Of a stretch of 64,000 nucleotides of DNA, positions 19,801 through 26,780 are shown piece by piece. Under the pieces are notes generated by a model that saw only the letters and a list, made by a program, of their open reading frames with translations, searched no databases and had not been told where the DNA came from. Each line of letters begins with the position of its first letter. Position 1 is the stretch's first letter. The stretch is from Maribacter sp. PR1 (GTDB taxonomy: Bacteria > Bacteroidota > Bacteroidia > Flavobacteriales > Flavobacteriaceae): positions 186,001 to 250,000 of the forward strand of contig NZ_JAQPCG010000001.1 in NCBI RefSeq assembly GCF_028464145.1, in the 5' to 3' direction. The position numbers were made by a program, and so were the translations under genes.

Positions 19801-19913
19801 ATGTTAGGGTGAACAATGCAGGGGATTTTAGCAATGGCATTACTACGATTCAAAGTATGTACGCCCCTGAATTTAGCAGTCACAGTGAAGGTATACGGGT
19901 GCAAGTAGATTAA
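13815..19913 (+). CDS. Alpha-2-macroglobulin family protein with intact thioester motif
   Basis: Giant exported protein of 2032 residues. Start set at ATG 13815, which gives a clean signal peptide (MKTLIATLTLVLFSQLLPSQ); a TTG at 13794 is less likely. A helical N-terminal region of about 400 residues is followed by macroglobulin beta domains (bait/MG2-like, for example DRSIYRPGQPLYFKG). The A2M signature follows (FFLPKLLTDSEGNISFTF, ALTRWNVQ), then the thioester CNEQ (Cys at 1480) and the alpha-helical TED domain. Bacterial A2M proteins are thought to trap foreign proteases in the envelope. A short segment near 1214-1229 resembles the plug of SusC receptors. No lipobox was seen. Confidence 0.93.
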   Translation: MKTLIATLTLVLFSQLLPSQEFSDSYSELWAKVHKLEKEALTKSALEMVQNISAKAKREQNSSQIIKSLLFTSKYALILEENAQLKVVNDLKNEISNANFPVSNILESYLANLYWQYFQQNRYQFYDRTTTEVKVDTVDFRTWDLTTLFKEISIHFEKSLQNPEDLQKEKLKDFKEVIDSQEDSEIYRPTLFDLLAHTALQFYKTDENSITRPADKFEIDSPDYLCDAYSFTQLKIPEVDATSLQSKALKIYQELISFHFSNPNLEPLVTVDIERLNYTYSKAVFPDKDTILLSILTASAENLKHHESSALYRYEIASLLKTQGDVYVAEKNEESRWKLKEAISICDAVYANFPNSLGAEKCAVLKSRILAPNLGIRAERNVPIKQASRLLITYKNHDALKLAAYRINQEQLEDLQDLYPIQKQLEYIEELKLETSWTAKLKNEGDYQQHSMEIPMPQLPNGQYIVLAMPALEENEDAADKSFAFSPIQVTNMALLETRAPDQHIFQVVDRNMGKPISGAKITLYYQRNYRGTELTNNFVTDKMGFAQLDLDRNSISVNKIKIDAADETAFFGNTYINQKQQKDKRPRISYKTFLFKDRSIYRPGQPLYFKGILIENDGGLSKVVSGESVTVGFYDVNGQKISEMEAETNEFGSFTGEFILPSSGLTGQHYLEVYGVSGLVDEDFYFSVEEYKRPKFETSFKPITATFKVNDTITVKGTAMALAGSTISGAKVSYRVQRNINYPPWFYWKRSYFYGEPQEIAHGEVITNDNGEYEIVFKAIPDLSANKENLPIFSYTVTADVTDINGETRSASTNVNVGYHAMTASIVVDSQLDKSEKDQTVSISTQNLNGQPVFSKGVLKVYKLKSPEYVLRDRPWPAPNYQYWSKQDFKALYPHDSYNTEHDPNTWEKGELVMETDFDTEKSTEIPLKNIKKWESGQYLFELETKDSFGQKVQAKSRTNVYSENEKKLADNQLFDVKTDKSAYAIGDEAELTFYTNAKEVFVTVKVEKNKEIIRTEILKLNEGCKSISIPVSKDDEGGFVVHYSYSIYNSFQSGNVTISVPYPTTDLEIETLTFRDKLQPGTEETWSFKIKGPKGEKVTAELLANMYDASLDQFASNSWYFNPIQQPYYYSYMYTEANHSFGNVYFKNYSGYSIKGEIAQSFSRLKWFGLNFGSYLRTRGYTVGSQVSRMTKKSGTETEIVAEEMEMDAAFGNQLQGQVAGVSITSAPKEEAEVIDENVDFSAVQIRKNLQETAFFLPKLLTDSEGNISFTFTTPEALTRWNVQLLAHTKDLKKVTNSLSTVTQKELMVLPNPPRFLREGDVVTISSKISNLSDKSLEGFGQLELTNALTGKAIDSLLENIMKTQQFSVTAKGNIQLSWNIRIPKGLQAVQYKIVAKAGDFSDGEQNVLPVLTNRMLITETLPMWVRSNQKKTFTLEKLRDNTSTTFSNHKLTLEITSNPAWYAVQALPYLMEYPYECNEQTFSRFYANSLASHIANSNPRIREVFNLWANSDALLSNLEKNEELKSLLIQETPWLRDAQSESEQKKRIALLFNMNKMQNEKEIALRKLKSNQMASGAWPWFKGGRENRYITQHIISGLAHLQKLTSSTLGDPKSDTNRDENIELEQIIKRGISYLDDEFIAEYERMKKYSDDLSKDHLTPIQIQFLYMRSFFKDIKTSKKVDDITDYYLGQAVKYWTKKNLYSKGMLALIAHRSGDEVTAKKILRALKENSVNSEELGMYWKENKSSWYWYQAPIETHSLLIESFSEIEKDTTTVDNLKIWLLKNKQTNQWKTTKATTEAVYALLLQGSDWLSVTDAVDVLIGGEKIDPSNLEHVKVEAGTGYYKTTWDGNEISPKMSEIELTKKGNGIAWGALYWQYFEDLDKITFAETPLQLKKKLFLKKNTDTGERISEITAQTDLKVGDLVRVRIELKSDRDMEYIHMKDMRAAGFEPVNVLSQYKWQDDLGYYESTKDASTNFFFDYLPKGVYVFEYDVRVNNAGDFSNGITTIQSMYAPEFSSHSEGIRVQVD

Positions 19914-19936
19914 GTAAAACAAAGTATTGGAAAGTT

Positions 19937-19963
19937 CCCTCATTCAAGTAGCCCTTTCACTAA
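19937..19963 (+). promoter_or_regulatory. 27-base upstream element, copy 2 (before the Cys-rich/carboxypeptidase-regulatory gene)
   Basis: CCCTCATTCA followed by AGTAGCCCTTTCACTAA. It is an ungapped partner of the copy at 13732-13758 (21 of 27 identical), with the same two TTCA half-sites spaced 13 bases. It ends 63 bases before the ATG at 20027, close to the 56 bases at the other gene. Confidence 0.5.
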
Positions 19964-20026
19964 AACTGAATTTTTAAAGCAATCAAACTAACATAGTTTA
20001 GAGGTAATCATTAAAACCACTTAATT

Positions 20027-20755
20027 ATGAAAAAAGCATTTAGAATTTCCGTAAACCAGCCTTGTTCAGAAAATTTCATTAATTTTAAAAAGACCGAATT
20101 AGGTGGTCATTGTAACCGTTGTCAAAAAGAAGTCATTGATTTTACCCAATTTTCAGATTTGGACATAGCAAGGCACTTTACAAATGATAATGGAAAAACA
20201 TGTGGACGTTTTAGGACTTCACAACTTAAGAATTATGAATTTGATTCCGTAAATAACATGAACACAAATCTATTCTCCAGAACTTTAGGCATTGCCAGCT
20301 TTTCACTTTTGGCCTTATGTGTAACAGCTCCTATTGTTGCACAAGATGTTGCCCAAGCAAATCCTGTGATGGAAATGACCATATCCAAAGAATTAAAAAG
20401 TGATTCCGTTGCCAAAGTGGATAGCTATACAGTTACCGGCACAGTATTGGACGAAAGCAATTTACCGATACCGGGGGTCAACGTCATCCTAAAGGGAACC
20501 TCTGAAGGTACTTCGACCGATTATGATGGAAAATTTGAGTTTCCAAGACAATTGGAAGCTAACGATGTATTGGTGTTCAGTTATATTGGTTACGACACCA
20601 AAGAATACACGGTAAAAGAAAGTACAAGCGAAACCATAGATATCACCATTGTTTTTGATGCTACCGATATTGAACTCATGGGCGATATCGTTGTGGGCGG
20701 TGCCTACAAATCCAAAAGAAATATTTTTCAAAAATTTATCGCTCTATTCAAATAA
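20027..20755 (+). CDS. Membrane protein with Cys-rich N-terminal domain and carboxypeptidase-regulatory-like domain
   Basis: Three parts are visible. Residues 1-70 form a Cys/His cluster (C13, H28, C29, C32, C59; GGHCNRCQKEVIDF and TCGRFRTSQL), probably metal-binding and cytosolic. Residues about 83-105 are a single hydrophobic helix. Residues about 130-215 are a CarboxypepD_reg-like beta domain (VTGTVLDESNLPIPGVNVIL, YDGKFEF, YIGYDTKEY) as found at the N-terminus of SusC receptors. The C-terminus is basic. This inside-helix-outside layout recalls transmembrane sensors. Its stop overlaps the next gene's start by one base. Confidence 0.85.
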   Translation: MKKAFRISVNQPCSENFINFKKTELGGHCNRCQKEVIDFTQFSDLDIARHFTNDNGKTCGRFRTSQLKNYEFDSVNNMNTNLFSRTLGIASFSLLALCVTAPIVAQDVAQANPVMEMTISKELKSDSVAKVDSYTVTGTVLDESNLPIPGVNVILKGTSEGTSTDYDGKFEFPRQLEANDVLVFSYIGYDTKEYTVKESTSETIDITIVFDATDIELMGDIVVGGAYKSKRNIFQKFIALFK

Positions 20756-21771
20756 TGCGATATAGCTTCTTAGTTTTCTTGCTCCTTTGCACCTCTGCTA
20801 TTGGGCAGTACAATCCTACAAAAACTATCAATTATAAAAAGGCGGATAGTATTGCTTTAGCGCATAGCGGGCAAAGTTTAAGAAACTTGCCGTTACTGAC
20901 CCACGAATTAACGGTCAATTTAAAAACTGATATTGAAAAGTTTAGGGCAATATATACATGGGTCTGTACCAATATTGAAAATGACTACCATTCCTATTTA
21001 AAAACCCGTAAGAAACGGAGAAAAATGGAAAAGGACAGGGAGGCATTTTTAGCATGGAACAGCAGTTTTACACCCAAAGTCTTTGAGCGACTGGTAGAAG
21101 AAAAAAAAACAGCCTGCACGGGTTATGCGTATTTAATCAATGAAATGGCAAATCTTGCCGGTTTTAAATCCAAGATCATCAATGGATATGGAAGAACCCC
21201 TACCCTATTATTGGATGCCGAAAATCCACCGAACCACTCTTGGAATGCCATACAACTAGAGGATAAATGGTATTTGTGCGATGCCACGTGGTCCGCAGGA
21301 AGAATTTTGCTCGATGACGATGGCCCACGATTTGAACAAAAATATGATGATGTCTATTTTCTTGCTGACCCTGTTTTATTTATAAAGAACCATTTTCCAT
21401 TGGAAAAAGAGTTATCGCTTTTGGATGAAACACCCACATTGGAAGAGTTTATTGAAGGACCGGTGATGTACAAGGAGGCCTTTTCGAATGAGGTAATTCC
21501 ACACCTACCAAAAAAAATGCATGTGGAAGTCGCCAAAAATGAAATAATCACATTTGATTTTATCGTTCCTGAAAACTTTGACACCAAATCACTCCACATA
21601 GACCTGAACAATAGAGGCAGGGATATCATGGTTGAACCGAGCATTAAATTCTTACAAGGCAATATAGTGCGCTTGGAGTATAAATTTGAAAGAACCGGGT
21701 TATATGACACACATATCAAAATAGGTGAAGATTTGGTAGCTACTTATGTGGTTAGAGTACATAGGAAGTAA
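20755..21771 (+). CDS. Secreted transglutaminase-like protein
   Basis: Signal peptide (MRYSFLVFLLLCTSAIGQ) followed by a transglutaminase-like/papain-fold domain. The Cys-His-Asp triad is visible: C121 in KTACTGYAYL, H161 in PPNHSWNAI and D176 in WYLCDATWS. The C-terminal third (about 250-338) looks like a beta domain. Such proteins in Bacteroidota may be proteases or may cross-link or remodel envelope proteins or peptides; the substrate is unknown. The start (TAATG overlap) couples it to the Cys-rich membrane protein. Confidence 0.88.
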   Translation: MRYSFLVFLLLCTSAIGQYNPTKTINYKKADSIALAHSGQSLRNLPLLTHELTVNLKTDIEKFRAIYTWVCTNIENDYHSYLKTRKKRRKMEKDREAFLAWNSSFTPKVFERLVEEKKTACTGYAYLINEMANLAGFKSKIINGYGRTPTLLLDAENPPNHSWNAIQLEDKWYLCDATWSAGRILLDDDGPRFEQKYDDVYFLADPVLFIKNHFPLEKELSLLDETPTLEEFIEGPVMYKEAFSNEVIPHLPKKMHVEVAKNEIITFDFIVPENFDTKSLHIDLNNRGRDIMVEPSIKFLQGNIVRLEYKFERTGLYDTHIKIGEDLVATYVVRVHRK

Positions 21772-21821
21772 ACAATCAGCATGGAAGGTACATTATATTT
21801 TAATCTGAATGATCGTATACA

Positions 21822-22553
21822 CTAGAGGCTCATTTTGTCCTTGAATAGATAGGACTGTCTTCTTGAAACTTCCACTTCTTCTCCATTCATCATGGTCAAC
21901 TTAAGTTTGCCATTGAACCATGGGACCACGGTATCAATAAAATTAGTATTTATTATTTGCTGGCGATTAGCCCTGAAAAAATACTTTTCGGGCAACTTCT
22001 CCTCTACTTGATTTAAAGACTTGTACAACATGGGTTTTTCATCCTGGAAAAATACTCTAGTGTAGTTTCCCACAATCTCAAAATGGGAAATATCTCCAAC
22101 TTTAATAAGCCAACATTTTTCACCATCCTTTATAAATATTTGACTGTTACCTGTTAATCTTTGGTCGTTCTCATCACTCCTTTCCTTGGTATCCTCCAGC
22201 TTTTCCTCGACTTTTTCTATGGCTTTGGCAAAGCGCTTTTCATTTATGGGCTTCAATAGATAGTCTAAAGCATTATAATCGAAGGACTTTATGGCGTATT
22301 CGTCAAAGGCAGTTGTAAATATGGTGATAGGTACCTCATCTAACATCTCCAATAACTCAAAACCATCTTTTTCCGGCATGTTGATGTCCAAAAAAAGTAA
22401 GTCGGGAGAATTTTCATTGATTAACTTAAAACCATCGTCCACATTCTCCGCTTCCCCAATTATTACTATTTGGGAATAACCCTTAATAAATTCCTTTAAC
22501 TCATTACGCGCTAATCGAGAATCCTCAACTATGACAGCTTTTATCTGGCTCAT
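21822..22553 (-). CDS. LytTR-type DNA-binding response regulator
   Basis: An N-terminal receiver domain (IVEDSRLARNEL; phosphoacceptor D56 in LLFLDINMPEKDG; switch Thr in IFTTAFDEYA) is followed by a C-terminal LytTR DNA-binding domain (about 140-243, FEIVGNYTRVFF, FFRANRQQIINTNFID, EVEVSRRQSYLFK). It overlaps the upstream kinase gene by four bases, so the pair is a two-component system. It is convergent with the transglutaminase gene. LytTR proteins bind pairs of direct repeats; the 27-base elements near the macroglobulin and Cys-rich genes are candidates, unproven. Confidence 0.95.
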   Translation of the reverse strand: MSQIKAVIVEDSRLARNELKEFIKGYSQIVIIGEAENVDDGFKLINENSPDLLFLDINMPEKDGFELLEMLDEVPITIFTTAFDEYAIKSFDYNALDYLLKPINEKRFAKAIEKVEEKLEDTKERSDENDQRLTGNSQIFIKDGEKCWLIKVGDISHFEIVGNYTRVFFQDEKPMLYKSLNQVEEKLPEKYFFRANRQQIINTNFIDTVVPWFNGKLKLTMMNGEEVEVSRRQSYLFKDKMSL

Positions 22554-23620
22554 GACAATGGGATAATTATGGTTGCGACTACCTCATCATCAACCTCTTT
22601 AAGAAAAAAGGAGGCTTCGTTTCCATAGAGTAGTCTTAATCGTTGTTTAATATTTTGAAGGCCCAGTTGTGTGGAGTCCTTAGCAATTTGCAAACTTCCC
22701 GTATTTATGACCTTAATAATCAAACCTTGGATGTCCTTTTCTGTAATTAATTTTATTGTTCCGCCTGTTTTAAGGTTAGAAATACCATGTTTTGCCGCAT
22801 TTTCTACCAAGAGTTGAATAATCATCGGTGGAATTTTTATTTCCAATGTATCATCCTGAACCTTCTTTACAAACTGCAATCTTTCCTCAAATTGAATCTT
22901 GGAAAGCGCTATATAATTCTCTACCATTTCCAGCTCTTCTTCCAAATTAATGGCATTGACATTGTTTTTTGCCAAAGAGTAACGGAGCATTTCCGAAAGT
23001 TTGGTCAGCATATCCCGAGATTTATCAACATCTTCTAGCATCAATCCTCTTATATTATTTAAACTATTAAACATAAAATGTGGATTTATCTGTCCTTTCA
23101 AGGTATTCAATTGAGCTTGCCTTAGTGTAGCGTTTAGTTCGGCGCGTTCCAACCTATCAGCATTTAATTTGGCAACTATCTTTACGGAAAGGTAAAATAT
23201 GGTCCAGCCAAAAATAGTTATGAAAGAGTTGATCACCATTAAACCCACACCAAAGTCCTTATACATTTCAGGAACTTTAATATCTTCCTCGGCAAATTTA
23301 CCCATACAATAACCTGTACCATAGGACAAGCCAAAATAAACTAGGGCAGCCACAGCAATACCTAATAGTATTTTTAGGATTTGAGAGGACTCAAAAACAT
23401 CAAAATTTATTATTCTCTTTAAGTAGTAACGTAGAAGACTTGTTGAAATAAGACCCACAAAAAATGTAGATAAAAGCCCATACTTAAAAGTATCCGTTCC
23501 TTTATACCCATCAGCATCCGGAGTAAAGGCATAGGCAATAAAGACCAATCCGCCCCAAGACATGAATTGGACAAACCAAAATGAAATTGCCCAACGATGT
23601 TTTTTAATGAAGGAAGCCAT
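22550..23620 (-). CDS. LytS/YehU-type sensor histidine kinase
   Basis: Four or so hydrophobic helices in residues 10-150 form the membrane sensor. A short coiled coil then leads into the His_kinase domain, with the phosphoacceptor in GQINPHFMFNSLNNI (H181) and an HATPase domain (LLVENAAKHGISN, LGLQNIKQRLRLLYG). This is the usual partner of LytTR regulators in Bacteroidota and it overlaps the regulator gene by four bases. No large periplasmic sensor domain is present, so the signal is probably sensed in the membrane. Confidence 0.94.
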   Translation of the reverse strand: MASFIKKHRWAISFWFVQFMSWGGLVFIAYAFTPDADGYKGTDTFKYGLLSTFFVGLISTSLLRYYLKRIINFDVFESSQILKILLGIAVAALVYFGLSYGTGYCMGKFAEEDIKVPEMYKDFGVGLMVINSFITIFGWTIFYLSVKIVAKLNADRLERAELNATLRQAQLNTLKGQINPHFMFNSLNNIRGLMLEDVDKSRDMLTKLSEMLRYSLAKNNVNAINLEEELEMVENYIALSKIQFEERLQFVKKVQDDTLEIKIPPMIIQLLVENAAKHGISNLKTGGTIKLITEKDIQGLIIKVINTGSLQIAKDSTQLGLQNIKQRLRLLYGNEASFFLKEVDDEVVATIIIPLS

Positions 23621-23650
23621 TTTTTAAATTATAAGGTAAATATAGGGGAA

Positions 23651-23687
23651 CCAAAAAAATTAGTTTCAGCCTCTATGGCTGAAACTA
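23651..23687 (-). terminator. Intrinsic terminator upstream of the histidine kinase gene
   Basis: An 11-base-pair perfect stem (TAGTTTCAGCC with GGCTGAAACTA, loop of five) is followed on the minus strand by ATTTTTTTGG. It would end the transcript of the 64-residue membrane-protein gene and separate it from the kinase operon. Confidence 0.7.
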
Positions 23688-23738
23688 AAATAATACCTGA
23701 ATAACTAGTACCATAATAAATTTTACAATTGCGATCAT
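23685..23738 (-). CDS. Possible 17-residue hydrophobic peptide
   Basis: A tiny open frame (MIAIVKFIMVLVIQVLF) lies between the 64-residue gene and the terminator, with its stop codon in the terminator stem. It would be a short membrane peptide. The evidence is only its place inside a defined short transcript and its hydrophobic content; it may well be chance. Confidence 0.2.
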   Translation of the reverse strand: MIAIVKFIMVLVIQVLF

Positions 23739-23772
23739 GCTCTTTGTTTTATTGTTTTATGGATTGGATTAA

Positions 23773-23967
23773 TTAAGCTTTGCTGGCAATTTCCTCTTTG
23801 CTAGTCTCCCTATTTAAAAGAGATACTCCTACCAGTGTTAAACCAGCATATAATGGAAAAAAGTAATTCATTAGACTTAATTCTTTGTAAGCTCCTATTA
23901 GTGATACAAGTACGGTTAAAGTACCGATAGCTAATACAGTTAATTTTGTTTTGTCGATTGTTTTCAT
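23773..23967 (-). CDS. Small two-helix membrane protein, unknown function
   Basis: 64 residues with two hydrophobic segments (LTVLAIGTLTVLVSLIGAY and NYFFPLYAGLTLVGVSLL) and charged ends (MKTIDKTK at the start, NRETSKEEIASKA at the end). A strong terminator about 85 bases after its stop defines a short transcript, which supports a real gene. It sits upstream of the LytTR/histidine kinase operon, on the same strand but in a separate unit. No function is known to me. Confidence 0.6.
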   Translation of the reverse strand: MKTIDKTKLTVLAIGTLTVLVSLIGAYKELSLMNYFFPLYAGLTLVGVSLLNRETSKEEIASKA

Positions 23968-24138
23968 GACGTTGTTTTTAATTGATTAATAATACGATGT
24001 AAAACTAATGGACAAGTATGAAGAATTTAAATGATTTATGATGAACGGTAGAAAGATATGACCGAACGGGAATTTTATCTTACCAAAATGTAAATATTTG
24101 ATTACTAAGTAATTATACCGTTTTAATATGACAAAAGA

Positions 24139-24168
24139 AGGCTCAGAACCTCCATAAATAGGAGGTTC
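24139..24168 (-). terminator. Terminator-like hairpin after the DUF4136 gene
   Basis: Perfect 8-base-pair stem GAACCTCC/GGAGGTTC with a seven-base loop, followed on the minus strand by TGAGCCTTCTTTTG. The T run is interrupted, so strength is uncertain. Confidence 0.5.
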
Positions 24169-24209
24169 CCAAAGAAAGTAGGGGTATTTCACCAACTACA
24201 GTATAAAGA

Positions 24210-24743
24210 CTATTTCCGGGTTTTTGGAGGGTACTTCTCGAATATTCTAACAACCAATTCTTGCATGTTTTTTTCTCGAGCTGAAGGTGTTTCACCTTCC
24301 CTGTAAGGAGCTTTGCTTATGGCCTGCCAAATTAGGACATCCTTTTTGGCATCTATGAAATTCACCTCAATTTCCCTGGTAAGTTTGGGCGATCCCACGG
24401 GGATACCCATAGAAACACCACCACCAAGCGCCCCCCTTCCACCACCTACGCCAATACCTACACTATTACCGGACTGGGATTCGTATACCACACTTTTTAC
24501 GTCAATAATCAAATCGGGCTCTTCTGAAAATTTTAGTCCCTTGGACTGCAATGTAATATCCATTGCCCTGAAGAATCGTTTCTCATCCAACTCGGCGATA
24601 CCAGTCTGCATATGCTCCAAATAATTGTAAGTTGTGTAACTGGAAAAGTCCGTTCCTCTTTCATAATCATAGTTCACATTTATAGAACTACATGAGCAGC
24701 ACAGTATCAGTACCATTAAAATATTTAAATATTTCATTATCAA
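24210..24743 (-). CDS. DUF4136-family lipoprotein
   Basis: Lipobox near residue 18 (ILCCSCSS). The following domain has the DUF4136 layout (NVNYDYERGTDFSSYTTYNY, then an Arg/Lys-bounded helix, DLIIDVKSVV, and a Gly-rich loop GIGVGGGRGALGGG, ending in VVRIFEKYPP). The family is envelope-associated in many Gram-negatives with no defined role. Two ATG codons six bases apart (24743 and 24737) are equally possible starts. Confidence 0.85.
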   Translation of the reverse strand: MIMKYLNILMVLILCCSCSSINVNYDYERGTDFSSYTTYNYLEHMQTGIAELDEKRFFRAMDITLQSKGLKFSEEPDLIIDVKSVVYESQSGNSVGIGVGGGRGALGGGVSMGIPVGSPKLTREIEVNFIDAKKDVLIWQAISKAPYREGETPSAREKNMQELVVRIFEKYPPKTRK

Positions 24744-24768
24744 TATTTTAATTCAAGATAAGAAAAAA

Positions 24769-25479
24769 TCAATCCTCATCTTTCTTATCCACACTTTTTG
24801 TAAGGGCAGATGAAATGATTCCTGTTGGGATGGCCACAATACCCAAACCTATCATTAAAATAAAAAAGGTAAATATTCTTCCGCCAATTGTTATTGGATA
24901 AACATCTCCATAGCCCACTGTGGTCAACGTTATTATGGCCCACCAAAGACTGTCGAAAACCGAGGAAAAATGTTCTGGTTGTGCTTGGTTCTCAAAATAA
25001 TAAATCCCGACAGCTGAAAAATATATCAGAATAAGCGTGACAAATAAAAAAAGAAGAATCTCCTCCTTGGCCATAATGATGGCTCTTGTAAAGTGTTTAA
25101 TCGCCCTGTTATAGCGCATTAGTTTAAGCATCCTAAACAACCGTAAAAATCTAAGTGCCCTCAATGACCTTAGGTCAACACCCATAGACAGGTAAAATGG
25201 AAGAATCGCCAGAAAATCTATGATACCAAAAAAGCTGAAAATAAACTTGCCTTTTTGGTCAGATACATAAATACGTAACGCATACTCTAGCGTAAACACA
25301 ATGACACAAAATACTTCTATCCCGCGTAATAAATTTCTGGTTTCAGGTTTAAGATCGGGAACAGTTTCAAAAGAGAAGGAAACAATTGAAACTAAAATCA
25401 AAATCTGAATAAAATAGGCAAAGAATTTGCTTTTGGGATTTTCATTTAACTCCACAATATTTTTTAGATACTGTTTCAT
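24769..25479 (-). CDS. Voltage-gated-type potassium channel / ion transporter
   Basis: Six membrane helices. The fourth has regularly spaced Arg residues (LRSLRALRFLRLFRMLKLMR, about 103-122), as in a voltage sensor, and the pore loop carries the potassium selectivity filter TTVGYGD (186-192). There is no cytosolic RCK domain and only a short tail (236 residues), as in KvAP-like prokaryotic channels. It lies 12 bases downstream of the obgE stop on the same strand, so it may be read through from obgE. Confidence 0.92.
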   Translation of the reverse strand: MKQYLKNIVELNENPKSKFFAYFIQILILVSIVSFSFETVPDLKPETRNLLRGIEVFCVIVFTLEYALRIYVSDQKGKFIFSFFGIIDFLAILPFYLSMGVDLRSLRALRFLRLFRMLKLMRYNRAIKHFTRAIIMAKEEILLFLFVTLILIYFSAVGIYYFENQAQPEHFSSVFDSLWWAIITLTTVGYGDVYPITIGGRIFTFFILMIGLGIVAIPTGIISSALTKSVDKKDED

Positions 25480-25491
25480 TCGGTAATCGAT

Positions 25492-26493
25492 TTAATCATT
25501 CAACATCTTCCAGAGTTTATCCTTAAGTTCGGTGATTCCCATTTGTGCTACGGAAGATATGAACATATAGGGAACCCCTTTAAAATCTATATCCAGTTCC
25601 TTTTTCATTTCATCCATCAATTCATCGTCCAACATATCACTTTTAGAAATGGCGACCAATCGTTCCTTATGTAATAATTCTGGATTATATCTTTTTAGTT
25701 CATCCAACAAAATAGCATACTCCTGACTTATATCCTTACTATCTGCAGGAATTAAAAACAGCAAAGTAGCATTACGTTCTATGTGTCTTAGAAAATAATG
25801 ACCTAAACCCTTTCCTTCGGCCGCCCCTTCAATAATACCGGGAATATCCGCCATGACAAAACTTTGAAAATCCCTATATTCAACAATTCCCAAATTAGGT
25901 TTAAGCGTGGTAAACTCATAATCTGCAATTTTTGGTTTTGCCGAAGTGATAACCGATAATAAAGTAGATTTCCCCGCGTTGGGGAAGCCCACTAGACCAA
26001 CATCCGCCAAGACTTTTAGTTCCAGTAAAAAATAGGCTTCTTGACCTTCTATTCCTGGCTGTGCATATCTCGGCGTTTGGTTCGTTGAAGTCTTAAAATG
26101 CCAATTTCCGCGACCTCCCATACCACCTTCCAAAGCAATTTTTTCTTCACCATGCTCCGTAATTTCAAACAACACCTCATTGGTATCCGGATTCTTTACC
26201 ACCGTCCCCAATGGCACATCCAAATAAACATCTGCACCATCAGCACCCGTACTTCTACTTTTGCTGCCATGTTCCCCATGTTCGGCCTTAAAATGCTTTT
26301 TGAACTTAAAATTCACTAAAGTCCAAAGATTCTGATTACCGCGAATAATCACATGACCTCCGCGACCACCGTCACCACCATCCGGTCCACCCTTGGTAAT
26401 GTACTTTTCGCGATGAAGGTGCACGGAACCCTTACCGCCATTTCCGGAGGCTAGAAATACTTTTACATAATCAACAAAATTACCTTCTGTCAT
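25492..26493 (-). CDS. obgE: Ribosome-associated GTPase Obg
   Basis: The Gly-rich Obg fold is at the N-terminus ([37 protein letters not shown]). The G domain follows: G1 GFPNAGKST (169-177), G2 TTLKPNLG, G3 [10 protein letters not shown]4 with SKSD and G5 SSVA. Obg binds the 50S subunit and couples ribosome assembly to growth. The variable C-terminal OCT domain is absent, as is usual for Bacteroidota (333 residues). Confidence 0.97.
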   Translation of the reverse strand: MTEGNFVDYVKVFLASGNGGKGSVHLHREKYITKGGPDGGDGGRGGHVIIRGNQNLWTLVNFKFKKHFKAEHGEHGSKSRSTGADGADVYLDVPLGTVVKNPDTNEVLFEITEHGEEKIALEGGMGGRGNWHFKTSTNQTPRYAQPGIEGQEAYFLLELKVLADVGLVGFPNAGKSTLLSVITSAKPKIADYEFTTLKPNLGIVEYRDFQSFVMADIPGIIEGAAEGKGLGHYFLRHIERNATLLFLIPADSKDISQEYAILLDELKRYNPELLHKERLVAISKSDMLDDELMDEMKKELDIDFKGVPYMFISSVAQMGITELKDKLWKMLND

Positions 26494-26521
26494 CCTGGGT
26501 GCAATTAATATAAATTGGGTA

Positions 26522-26529
26522 CAAAGCTA
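26522..26529 (-). promoter_or_regulatory. Promoter -7 box of obgE
   Basis: TAGCTTTG on the minus strand matches TAnnTTTG exactly, 28 bases before the obgE ATG. No clear -33 box. It would let obgE be transcribed apart from the 45-residue gene upstream. Confidence 0.4.
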
Positions 26530-26558
26530 AACAATATAGAAGAAGCACGGGGGCATCT

Positions 26559-26696
26559 TCAGGTTAACGAGTCATTAAAATAATATAGGTAAATTAAATA
26601 GGCCACAGCAATGAGAATGACCGTTAATATTGAACCGCAACCCATAAAAAAGCAGCTTTTTAAAGCGTCTTTTGGCCTAATTACTTCTTCCGCCAT
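26559..26696 (-). CDS. Small single-span membrane protein (45 residues)
   Basis: Open frame from ATG at 26696: MAEEVIRPKDALKSCFFMGC, then a hydrophobic helix (SILTVILIAVAYLIYLYYF) and a short tail (NDSLT). The soluble N-terminus, one helix of about 20 residues and the absence of other features between hpt-adk and obgE support a genuine gene. The two Cys (C15, C20) at the membrane edge are notable. Function unknown. Confidence 0.55.
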   Translation of the reverse strand: MAEEVIRPKDALKSCFFMGCGSILTVILIAVAYLIYLYYFNDSLT

Positions 26697-26780
26697 AGGC
26701 TTTACTACTTTTTAAGACTACTATATCTTGGTTATCTCTAAAGAGTATCTTAATCAAGATGTTATTTATGACAACTTAAA

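Noticed and set aside
23986-24195. 69-residue minus-strand frame between the DUF4136 gene and the 64-residue gene
   Set aside because: It runs through the terminator-like hairpin at 24139-24168, has biased aromatic content without a recognisable signal or helix pattern, and looks like chance AT-rich coding.
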